Shown here: positions 1-6,689 of the stretch, one piece after another
Layout: each line of letters opens with the position of its first letter
How positions within the stretch are numbered: position 1 is the first letter of the stretch
Source of the DNA: an uncultured Fimbriimonadales bacterium
Lineage (GTDB): Bacteria; Armatimonadota; Fimbriimonadia; Fimbriimonadales; GBS-DC
Length of the DNA: 18,619 bases
NCBI GenBank assembly: GCA_937934465.1
Contig: CALGZO010000181.1
Span: forward strand, 1 to 18,619
Direction of reading: 5' to 3'
Translations under genes and position numbers: made by a program
The notes under the pieces: generated by a model
What the model was told of the DNA's origin: nothing
What the model saw: the letters and a program-made list of their open reading frames with translations, nothing else
Database searches by the model: none

Positions 1-585
1 TATCGCGAGAACCCCGTCTACCGCTTCTTTGAGCATATGTATATTGGGTTGGCGGCGGGCTACTCGCTGGGACCTGTGACCATCGATATCCTCTATCGCT
101 ACTGGGTCGAGCCGATTTGGGTGCAGGGCTACTGGGCGTGGACGTTCGTGGTACCCTACGGGATGTATCTCTACTTCATCTTCAGCGAGCGGTACGGTTG
201 GATTAGCCGTATTGTGATTGGCACGCTGATTGGCGCGTCGTCGGGCGTGTTCTTCCAGCAGTTCAGCTCGCTCTACCTACCCCAGCTCAACAGCACGCTC
301 AAAAAGCCCCTCTGGATAGGCAGCGCGAACCCCGACATGACCGTAGGGATGGTGATTAACAACATCCTATTCGTGGCGATTCTGCTCGCGGTGCTGACCT
401 ACTTCACTTTTTCGTATGAGCAGCGCGGTCCGGTCAAGCGGGTGGCGATTTGGGGCAGATGGTTCCTGATGATTGGGCTGGGCGCGATTTTCGGCAACAC
501 GGTGATGGCGCGTATGGCGCTCCTGATTGGGCGCATCTACTACCTGTTGAACGACTGGCTAATGTTGCGTGTGGGAGGCGGCTAA
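1..585 (+). CDS. Multi-pass membrane protein of unknown function, 5' end outside window
   Basis: The reading frame is open from the first base and ends at TAA 583-585, so 194 codons of a gene that starts upstream are visible. An internal ATG at 37 has no convincing ribosome binding site and is unlikely to be the true start. The protein is very hydrophobic and aromatic. About four to five membrane-spanning segments can be seen, for example the Ile/Gly-rich stretch beginning IVIGTLIGASSG, one beginning NNILFVAILLAVL, and one near the C-terminus beginning FLMIGLGAIFG. I do not recognise the family and assign no function. The next gene, an M24 peptidase, starts one base after this stop, so the two are probably co-transcribed. 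That the gene is real is secure; its role is unknown. Confidence 0.85.
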   Translation, partial: YRENPVYRFFEHMYIGLAAGYSLGPVTIDILYRYWVEPIWVQGYWAWTFVVPYGMYLYFIFSERYGWISRIVIGTLIGASSGVFFQQFSSLYLPQLNSTLKKPLWIGSANPDMTVGMVINNILFVAILLAVLTYFTFSYEQRGPVKRVAIWGRWFLMIGLGAIFGNTVMARMALLIGRIYYLLNDWLMLRVGGG

Positions 586-586
586 C

Positions 587-1696
587 ATGAGCATCTATCG
601 GAATCGGGTCAGCAAGTTGCAGCAGGCAATGCTGCGCGAGGGCGTCGATCTGTTTCTGGCGTCGACGCAGGTGAACATGCAGTACCTCAGCGGTTTCTCG
701 GAGCCGCCGCTGGAGCGGCTGATGTTCCTGCTGACGCCGCAGCAGGGCGACCCTGTGTGGTTCGCGCCTGCGCTCAGCGCGGAGAGTACTGCCACGAACC
801 CTGCAGGGTGGCAAGTGCGCTATGTGTGGCACGACTCGGACGGTCCCACCCGCGCGTTGGAAGCCTGCACGCGCGATTACGACCTGGAGACTGCCACCAT
901 CGCGGTAGACGATGAGATGCCCGCGAGTTTCCTGCTGACCTTACAAGACGCGCTGCCAGCCGCGCTCTTTCGGCGCGGCGGCGAACTGATGGGGTGCGTG
1001 CGCGCGGTCAAAGACGCGGATGAGCTGCAGTGCATGCGCGAAGCCGCGCGCCTGACCGACGACGCGCTCGCCGCCGGACTCGAACGCTGCATGGAGGGCT
1101 ACAGCGAGTGGGCAGTGGCGTTAGCCATCCAGCGCGCCCTGTTCGATTCGGGGTCTAAGCTCGCCTTCGGTATCCCGCTTGTCGCTGCAGGCGAGATGAG
1201 CGCGCTGCCCCACCACACGACCAGTCAACGCCCCCTGCAAAAAGGCGATGTCGTGGTGATGGACTACGGGGGCGTGTATCAAGGCTACTGCAGCGACATT
1301 ACGCGCGTGGCAAGCGTCGGGCGCGCCCCCGACGAGGCGAAAGCCATCTACGCAATCGTGTACGAGGCGCACATGCGCGCCCGCGAGACCGCCAAGCCGG
1401 GCGTACCTGCCCGTGAAGTGGACGCCGCCGCGCGACGAGTCATCGAAAAAGCAGGCTACGGCGACTACTTCATCCACCGCACAGGACACGGCATCGGTCT
1501 CTCGGTGCATGAACCCCCCTACCTCGCGCAAACCTACGAGGGCGTCCTCGAAGTGGGGCACTGCTTCACCATCGAGCCAGGCATCTACCTACCCGGCAAG
1601 TTCGGCGTGCGCATCGAGAATGTGTATGTCATCACCGAGAACGGCTGCGAGTCGCTGAACGCCGAACCGCCAATGCAAATCCGAGAGATCGAATAG
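587..1696 (+). CDS. M24-family metallopeptidase (Xaa-Pro aminopeptidase/dipeptidase type)
   Basis: A 369-aa protein with an N-terminal creatinase-like domain (about residues 1-130) and a C-terminal pita-bread catalytic domain. All five expected metal ligands are visible: D226 (in DYGG), D237 (in CSDITR), H301 (in GHGIGL), E330 (in EPGIY) and E344 (in GVRIEN). These bind two divalent metals in the family, which removes or cleaves N-terminal residues next to proline. Length and domain order are normal for cytoplasmic Xaa-Pro peptidases, and there is no signal peptide. ATG 587 is chosen because GGGAGGCGG lies at 573-581 with good spacing; an upstream in-frame GTG at 569 overlaps the previous gene and is less likely. 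It follows the membrane-protein stop by one base, so an operon is likely. PepQ and PepP subtypes cannot be separated by eye. Confidence 0.95.
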   Translation: MSIYRNRVSKLQQAMLREGVDLFLASTQVNMQYLSGFSEPPLERLMFLLTPQQGDPVWFAPALSAESTATNPAGWQVRYVWHDSDGPTRALEACTRDYDLETATIAVDDEMPASFLLTLQDALPAALFRRGGELMGCVRAVKDADELQCMREAARLTDDALAAGLERCMEGYSEWAVALAIQRALFDSGSKLAFGIPLVAAGEMSALPHHTTSQRPLQKGDVVVMDYGGVYQGYCSDITRVASVGRAPDEAKAIYAIVYEAHMRARETAKPGVPAREVDAAARRVIEKAGYGDYFIHRTGHGIGLSVHEPPYLAQTYEGVLEVGHCFTIEPGIYLPGKFGVRIENVYVITENGCESLNAEPPMQIREIE

Positions 1697-1762
1697 CGCC
1701 GCGCCCGCCCTAAAAACCTTGACCCATCCTGCCGATAATCCGAATCACTCGGAGGGAACTGG

Positions 1763-2680
1763 ATGTCATTCCTGCAAAAAATCTTGGGCGTCGGCAGAAG
1801 CCAATCGTACGATTCGGGAATCAAGTGCTATGATGATGGGCGCTTTGAGGACGCGCTGAAGCTATTTGAGCATGCGCTCACCGAGACGCGCGATGTGATG
1901 GTGCAGAAGTTGGCGCGCTTTTATATCGCCGAGTCGCACGCGCAGTTAGGTCAGGCGGCGCTGCGACGGGGGCAGTACGAGACTGCCGTGGAACACTTCC
2001 AGCGCGCGCTGGAGATACACCCCCACTACGCCGATTTACATTTCTCGCTGGCGTTCGCTGTGCGCAAGTTGCGCGACTATGACCGCGCCGCGCTCCACCT
2101 CAAGGAGGCGTTGCAAATCAACCCACGATTCGCGAAAGCCGTGCTGTATCAGGGTATTGTATGGTACGAGACGGGCAGGCGCGAGGACGGCTTGCGACGC
2201 ATCGAGGAGGCGATACAGTTAGACCCCAGCTTCGACCGCGCCCGCTACGAGCAAGCGCTGGAGCATGACCGCGCAGGGCGATACGATCAGGCGATTGCGC
2301 TCTTCGAGACGCTCAGCTCCAACAGTACCGACGACGCGCTCTACCATGCGCAGTTAGGCGATGACTTGTACCGCAGGGGCAACTTCGCGGCGGCGGTGGA
2401 CGAGTACCGCAAGGCGTTGGCAATTCGCCCGAACTTTGCCGACATCCGCAACCACTTGGGCATGGCGCTCGCTGCGCTGGGCAAGGAAGAGGAGGCGGTC
2501 GCCGAGTTCGAGCGGGCGTTGGAGATTAACCCCCGCTATCTGGAGGCGCGCTTGAACCTCGCGTTCACCCTACGCGACTTGGGGCGCATCGAGCAATCGC
2601 GCGAGCATCTCCAAGCCGCGCTGGATATCGACCCTGAGAACACCCTGGCGCGCAACGCGCTGCGCGACTACGCGGCGTAG
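1763..2680 (+). CDS. Tetratricopeptide-repeat (TPR) protein
   Basis: A 305-aa protein made almost entirely of TPR units. About seven to eight 34-residue repeats run from near residue 15 to 295, with the usual pattern of small residues in helix A, an A-x-x-x-F/Y-x-x-A-L core and a terminal NP/DP turn (for example ALEINP, ALQINP, ALDIDP). TPR arrays are protein-protein interaction scaffolds, so no enzymatic role is implied. There is no signal peptide or membrane segment, so it is predicted to be cytoplasmic. ATG 1763 has GGAGGG at about 1751-1756. Its stop at 2680 directly abuts the stop of the convergent cytochrome gene, with no bases between. A 66-base gap separates it from the peptidase upstream, so it may share that transcript or have its own promoter; GATAAT at 1734-1739 is a weak candidate. 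Its partner is not evident from the context. Confidence 0.93.
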   Translation: MSFLQKILGVGRSQSYDSGIKCYDDGRFEDALKLFEHALTETRDVMVQKLARFYIAESHAQLGQAALRRGQYETAVEHFQRALEIHPHYADLHFSLAFAVRKLRDYDRAALHLKEALQINPRFAKAVLYQGIVWYETGRREDGLRRIEEAIQLDPSFDRARYEQALEHDRAGRYDQAIALFETLSSNSTDDALYHAQLGDDLYRRGNFAAAVDEYRKALAIRPNFADIRNHLGMALAALGKEEEAVAEFERALEINPRYLEARLNLAFTLRDLGRIEQSREHLQAALDIDPENTLARNALRDYAA

Positions 2681-3211
2681 CTATTTTGTGTGGCTGTAGG
2701 GGGCTTCACGCAGGCGCAGTGTGGCGCGCGACGCGCCGCGCTGCGCCGTGATTTCGACATCCGCCAGCTTCACATCCTTGGGCAGCTCAATCCGCCAGCG
2801 ATTGGCGTCAGGGCGCACGACCTTCAGCGTCCGCTTTTGCACACGCGCCTGCACCTTCGAGTCGCCTGGCGAGACCTCGCCCTCAATCGCTGTCGCGCCG
2901 CGCACTGTCCATATCAGAAACGGCTCGCCGCGACTAATCGCGCGCATGTAGGCGACCATCGTCTCCAGCTCATCCGTGCGCATGCCAATCGCGCCGGGCA
3001 TGCTCTCCACCACCTCGCGCAACTCGCTCGCCGAGGCATACTTCTGCTCGAAGCCCCGCTCTAACATCGTGCCTTCCTTGCCGTGACAGCTGCTACACTT
3101 GCGGTGGAACACTTCCACTGCCTTAATCGGCGCAGGGTTCAGACCGCCCCCGCCGACGGCGACCGCCATCAGCAACGCCAGCGTCAATCCCGCGCTAATT
3201 GCTCTTCGCAT
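2681..3211 (-). CDS. Exported mono-heme cytochrome c
   Basis: A 176-aa protein with an N-terminal signal peptide (charged MRRA followed by a hydrophobic Leu/Ala/Val segment to about residue 20). The single heme-attachment motif CSSCHGK has heme-binding C39 and C42 and axial ligand H43. Methionines around MPGAIGMRTDEL are candidates for the sixth ligand. The last 80 or so residues form a polar, probably beta-rich extension without further heme motifs. It should carry electrons in the periplasm. The preferred start is ATG 3211, preceded by TAGGTGA, although an in-frame GTG at 3220 is possible. The start overlaps the end of the PQQ-type dehydrogenase gene on the same strand, which points to translational coupling and a dehydrogenase-cytochrome pair. 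Its electron acceptor is not in the window. Confidence 0.9.
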   Translation of the reverse strand: MRRAISAGLTLALLMAVAVGGGGLNPAPIKAVEVFHRKCSSCHGKEGTMLERGFEQKYASASELREVVESMPGAIGMRTDELETMVAYMRAISRGEPFLIWTVRGATAIEGEVSPGDSKVQARVQKRTLKVVRPDANRWRIELPKDVKLADVEITAQRGASRATLRLREAPYSHTK

Positions 3212-4436
3212 TCCGTTCACCTACCCACGAGATTCGATAGATTCGGTTGGTGGTATCGCAGCTGAACAGCACGCTGCCGTCGGGCGACTCCACGCAATCC
3301 ACAGGGCGCGCCAAGACCTGATTGCTCGGCGTCAGCGTCTTGACAATCGTCAGGCTGCCGTAGGGCTTGCCCGTCACGGCGTCGAACAGCACGCGCTCGA
3401 CGCGATAGCCGTCGGGCTGTACACGGTTCCACGACCCCCGACACGCCACGAATAGGTCGCCCTTGTGCCCCGGAAAGTGGTCTTTGGTGAGGAAGGTGAA
3501 GCTGTTGGCTGCCCAGTGTGCGCCGAAGCTCCAAGCGGGGGGCGTGGTCTTATCGGCGAGTTCCACGATGTCTTTGCGGTTCTGGAACTCGATACGCGGG
3601 AGTTTCTGACCTGTGATGAAGGGATGTCCGTAGAACTTGCCTTCCTCGTAATGGTTCAGTTCGTCGGGTGGGTTGTAGTCGGTGATGGGCTGAAACTGCT
3701 GCGGGCGTTCCCCCAGCGTGCGTCCGAACCAGTCGCTGCCGTGATCGACGCCCCATATCTCGTCGGTACCGGGGCGCAGGCGGAGCTTCTCGGTGTTGCG
3801 GATACCGCTGCAAAACAGCGTCTTGCCCGTCCCGTCCTTATTGAACCGCCAGATTTTCTGTCGCTCGGTCTCGGTCTCGTCGTTGATGTTGCCCGAGTCG
3901 CCGATGCCTGTGTAGATATATCGTTCGGTGACTAAGATGGGTCGCCACCAGTGTCCGCCGCCGCGCGGGAGCTGCCCTTCGGGGATGACGGTCTGCACCT
4001 CGTCGGCTTTGCCGTCGCCGTTTGTGTCGCGGGCTTTGTGGATGGCGCCGGTCTGCGCGAACCACAGCCAGCCGTCCGCGAAGTGCATGCCGTGAACGGT
4101 CGGGTAGCCCTCCACGAAGGTATTCACAATCTCGTAGCGTCCGCCGCGCCAGCGCAAGGCGAGTATATCGCCGCGATTGGGACGGCTGAGGTACAGAGTG
4201 CCTTTGTCGTCGAACTCCATAAATCGCGCGTTGCCCAGATTCTCGGCGACCAAATCGACGCGATAGCCCGGACGCACCCAGAAGGCGGGCACGCCCTGCC
4301 CACGCACGCCTGCTGTGGGGGGCGGCGGCGACGCTTGCGAGCGCGGATTAGCGGCGCGCTGCGCGGTAAGACAGCCAATCAAAACGCTGGTCATCAACAC
4401 GCCCCATCCGAAGCCGAGCGACACTTGCCGATTCAT
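3195..4436 (-). CDS. PQQ-dependent sugar dehydrogenase-like (sorbosone/glucose dehydrogenase family) lipoprotein
   Basis: A 413-aa beta-propeller protein of the soluble glucose/L-sorbosone dehydrogenase type. Family-like stretches include ARFMEFDDKGTLYLS, HGMHFADGWLWFAQ, the CSGIRNTEKLRLRPGTDEIW region and GHKGDLFVACRGSWNR. These enzymes oxidise sugars or alcohols with bound PQQ and pass electrons to a carrier; the substrate here is unknown. The N-terminus has a hydrophobic stretch ending in a lipobox (LIGC, Cys at about residue 22), so a membrane-anchored lipoprotein is predicted. A cytochrome c gene overlaps its 3' end, which fits an electron-transfer pair. The start is ATG 4436, or GTG 4439 immediately before it. 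There is no Shine-Dalgarno sequence, but TATAAT lies at 4451-4446, so the transcript is probably leaderless. PQQ dependence is inferred from the fold, not shown. Confidence 0.88.
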   Translation of the reverse strand: MNRQVSLGFGWGVLMTSVLIGCLTAQRAANPRSQASPPPPTAGVRGQGVPAFWVRPGYRVDLVAENLGNARFMEFDDKGTLYLSRPNRGDILALRWRGGRYEIVNTFVEGYPTVHGMHFADGWLWFAQTGAIHKARDTNGDGKADEVQTVIPEGQLPRGGGHWWRPILVTERYIYTGIGDSGNINDETETERQKIWRFNKDGTGKTLFCSGIRNTEKLRLRPGTDEIWGVDHGSDWFGRTLGERPQQFQPITDYNPPDELNHYEEGKFYGHPFITGQKLPRIEFQNRKDIVELADKTTPPAWSFGAHWAANSFTFLTKDHFPGHKGDLFVACRGSWNRVQPDGYRVERVLFDAVTGKPYGSLTIVKTLTPSNQVLARPVDCVESPDGSVLFSCDTTNRIYRISWVGERNAKSN

Positions 4437-4445
4437 CACATCGGG

Positions 4446-4451
4446 ATTATA
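4446..4451 (-). promoter_or_regulatory. -10 element, leaderless promoter for the PQQ-dehydrogenase-like gene
   Basis: A perfect TATAAT reads on the minus strand and ends 6 bases before GTG 4439 and 9 bases before ATG 4436. Transcription would start at or next to the start codon, leaving no 5' leader. No good -35 hexamer is seen at 17-base spacing. It is divergent from the promoter at 4481-4509. Confidence 0.6.
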
Positions 4452-4480
4452 CCCCCGACAGCCCTCCCGCGCCGAATAAG

Positions 4481-4509
4481 CCGACAGGGCGCGTGCGGTG
4501 TGCTACAAT
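4481..4509 (+). promoter_or_regulatory. Leaderless promoter for the DUF5693-STAS-cheA-cheW operon
   Basis: A -35-like CCGACA (4481-4486) and a -10 TACAAT (4504-4509) are separated by exactly 17 bases. The GTG start codon at 4517 begins 8 bases after the end of the -10, where transcription should start. No Shine-Dalgarno sequence precedes this start. Confidence 0.6.
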
Positions 4510-4516
4510 ATCGGGC

Positions 4517-6409
4517 GTGCAGCGAATCAGCGGTTGGGTCTTGACGCTGGGCGTATTGCTCTCGACAATCACGGCGGGCGCAATCGCCCTGCAGCGACTG
4601 AAGGTGGAGCAGGCGAACCGTTCGGTCGAGTTGGTGTTAGATTATCTCGATGTGGCGTTGTGGGCGAGCGCGGACGGCAAGACGGTCGCGCAGTGGCTGG
4701 GCGAGTTCAGCACGCCGTTCAGCGTCGCGCTCACGGAGGGCACGCTCGCCGAGTGGGGCGCGCCGTCAGCCGAGCCGACGCCTACCTACTGGCTCAGCGA
4801 GGCGCGGTTCCAGCAGGCGAAGCGGATGCTGGCGTTGAAAGCGCGGGTGAGCCTGTCGCCCCCGACGCAGCCGCCGTTCGTGACGGTGCGCTCCGAGCGC
4901 GGCGCAGTGTTCTATGTAGAAGGCGAGCCGTCGGCTATCGCGCAGATTGGGCTGGGGTTAGACCCTGTGCAGGCGGCGCAGGCGCGTGCAGGGGGTAAGC
5001 CTATCGTGGCGCGGCTGTTCAATCCGCAGGGCGTCTCGCCGCTCGCGTTGCGGGGCAGTCTCCTGCTCGCGCGTGAGCAGGGCGCGTCGCTAATTATCTT
5101 CGCGGGCGACCAAGTGCTGGGCTACCGACGCGGGCTACAAGCGACCGCGCAGACGATGCAAGCCCACGCGCTCCGATTCGGCGCTATCGAGTTCGCACGG
5201 CAGATGGGCGCAGGCAACCTCACGCAAGCGATGCCCCACCAGACCGTGCGCGTACACAGCATCGGCGCCGCCGAATCGCTTACCCTCGCGCCCAGCGAAA
5301 TCGTCGAACGCTCCGAACGCGCCGTGCAGGAACGCAATATCCGCGTGCTATATCTGCGCGCGGCGGGCGCGGACACTGTGGTTCTGCGTGAGATTATCCA
5401 GCAACTCCACACTCGCTTGAGCCGTTCGGGCTATGGGATACGCGAGTCGGGCGCGCGCCCTTTTGAGCCGTTGCAGCCAGCGGTGTGGCAGTTCGCGCTG
5501 ATGGGCGCGGGCGTCGGGACGCTGCTGGGCTGGCTACTGGCGCAGTGGCGGGGCGCAGGCTACGGGGCGTTGTTGCCTATCGCTTGCGCGGTCGGGTTCG
5601 CGCTCGTCTGCATCACGCCTCTGGGGCGCAAGCTGGTCGCGCTTATCGCCGCGCTGGCGTTTCCCACCGTGGGGATGATAGCCCTTGCAGGCGCGGCGCG
5701 CGGGCGCGCGTACACGCTCAGCGTACTCGTAAGCTTGCTGGCGTTGCCTTTCGCGTGGAGTTTGCTGGGCGCGCTGCACATCGTGGGGTTGCTCGCCGAG
5801 ACGCCTTTCCTCGTCAAGGCGGACCAGTTCATCGGCGTCAAGGCGGCGCACGCGCTGCCCCTGCTGCTCGTGCTGGCGTTCTACGCGGCGTATACGGCAG
5901 GGCGCTGGGACTTCTGGCGCGAGTGGCTCGCCCGACCCGTGCTGTGGGGGCAGACGGTGTTGGCGTTGGCGGTGCTGGGCGCGTTGGGCTTGATGCTCAT
6001 CCGCACAGGCAACGAAGCGCCAGGCGCTGTGCCCGATTGGGAGCTGCGCCTGCGCGCCCTGCTGGAGACCGTCATGAATGTACGCCCGCGCACCAAAGAG
6101 TTCTTGATAGGACACCCCGCGCTGGTGGTCGCGGTGGGGCTACTGCTCACGCGCCAGCAATCGTGGCTGCCGCTGGCGATGTTTCTGGGCGCGATTGGGC
6201 AAGTGTCCATCGTGAACACCTTCTGCCACCTGCACAGCCCGCTGATGGTCTCGCTGCAGCGCACGGCATGGGGCGCAGCGATTGGCGTCGCGCTCGGCGT
6301 AGCGGCATGGATTATAGCCCTGCAAAAAATCACGCGCCTGCCAATAATAAACGCAGGAGGCGTTGGGAACCATGCAGGCGACGCTGAAGACGACATCGAA
6401 GAAACATAA
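4517..6409 (+). CDS. DUF5693-like multi-pass membrane protein
   Basis: A 630-aa protein with one N-terminal membrane helix (about residues 5-25), a soluble extracytoplasmic-looking region to about residue 325, and then a large hydrophobic C-terminal half with roughly eight to ten membrane segments. The early sequence LQRLKVEQANRSVELVLDY resembles the start of DUF5693 proteins, known from Firmicutes and Armatimonadota and of undefined function; I recognise this by eye only. The start is taken as GTG 4517 because a -10 element ends at 4509. An in-frame GTG at 4493 lies upstream of the predicted transcription start. The 3' end overlaps the STAS gene by 38 bases, making this the first gene of an operon with cheA and cheW. 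A link to surface or motility functions is inferred only from that context. Confidence 0.85.
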   Translation: MQRISGWVLTLGVLLSTITAGAIALQRLKVEQANRSVELVLDYLDVALWASADGKTVAQWLGEFSTPFSVALTEGTLAEWGAPSAEPTPTYWLSEARFQQAKRMLALKARVSLSPPTQPPFVTVRSERGAVFYVEGEPSAIAQIGLGLDPVQAAQARAGGKPIVARLFNPQGVSPLALRGSLLLAREQGASLIIFAGDQVLGYRRGLQATAQTMQAHALRFGAIEFARQMGAGNLTQAMPHQTVRVHSIGAAESLTLAPSEIVERSERAVQERNIRVLYLRAAGADTVVLREIIQQLHTRLSRSGYGIRESGARPFEPLQPAVWQFALMGAGVGTLLGWLLAQWRGAGYGALLPIACAVGFALVCITPLGRKLVALIAALAFPTVGMIALAGAARGRAYTLSVLVSLLALPFAWSLLGALHIVGLLAETPFLVKADQFIGVKAAHALPLLLVLAFYAAYTAGRWDFWREWLARPVLWGQTVLALAVLGALGLMLIRTGNEAPGAVPDWELRLRALLETVMNVRPRTKEFLIGHPALVVAVGLLLTRQQSWLPLAMFLGAIGQVSIVNTFCHLHSPLMVSLQRTAWGAAIGVALGVAAWIIALQKITRLPIINAGGVGNHAGDAEDDIEET

Positions 6410-6671
6410 ACTGACCCTAACCGGTGAGATAGGTTTCGCCGAGACGAACGCGCTCTGGGACGCTGTGCAGCAGATTGCGCAGTCCCCCAAAGCGACCGAC
6501 ATCGACTGGAGCAACTTGAGCCGAATCCACTACGCAGGCGTGCAGATGCTGTTCGCCCTGCGCAAATCGCTGGAAGAGCAAGGCTATAAACTGCAACTCG
6601 GCGAGCCGAACCCGAACCTCTATCAGCACCTCCACGCCCTCGGCGTGTGGGACGCGCTAATACAATCCTAA
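6372..6671 (+). CDS. STAS-domain protein with no phosphorylatable serine at the usual site
   Basis: A 99-aa single-domain protein with the STAS fold: beta strands KLTLTGEI and TDIDWSNL, followed by the helix after IHYAGVQML. STAS proteins include anti-anti-sigma factors and bind partner proteins. In SpoIIAA-type members the motif is I-D-S-S-G-L with a phosphorylated Ser; here it reads I-H-Y-A-G-V, so the phosphosite is missing. It may act as an adaptor rather than a phospho-switch. ATG 6372 follows GGAGG at about 6356-6360 with rather long spacing; an upstream TTG at 6363 is too close to that site. It overlaps the DUF5693 gene by 38 bases and ends 18 bases before cheA, so all are probably one transcript. 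A role in CheA signalling is inferred from position. Confidence 0.85.
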   Translation: MQATLKTTSKKHKLTLTGEIGFAETNALWDAVQQIAQSPKATDIDWSNLSRIHYAGVQMLFALRKSLEEQGYKLQLGEPNPNLYQHLHALGVWDALIQS

Positions 6672-6689
6672 CCTCAAGGGAGCGCAGCG

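Noticed and set aside
5485..6387. 300-codon plus-strand open frame in another frame of the DUF5693-like gene
   Set aside because: It is extremely Arg/Ala/Gly-rich with no domain, and the overlapping frame has clear membrane helices.
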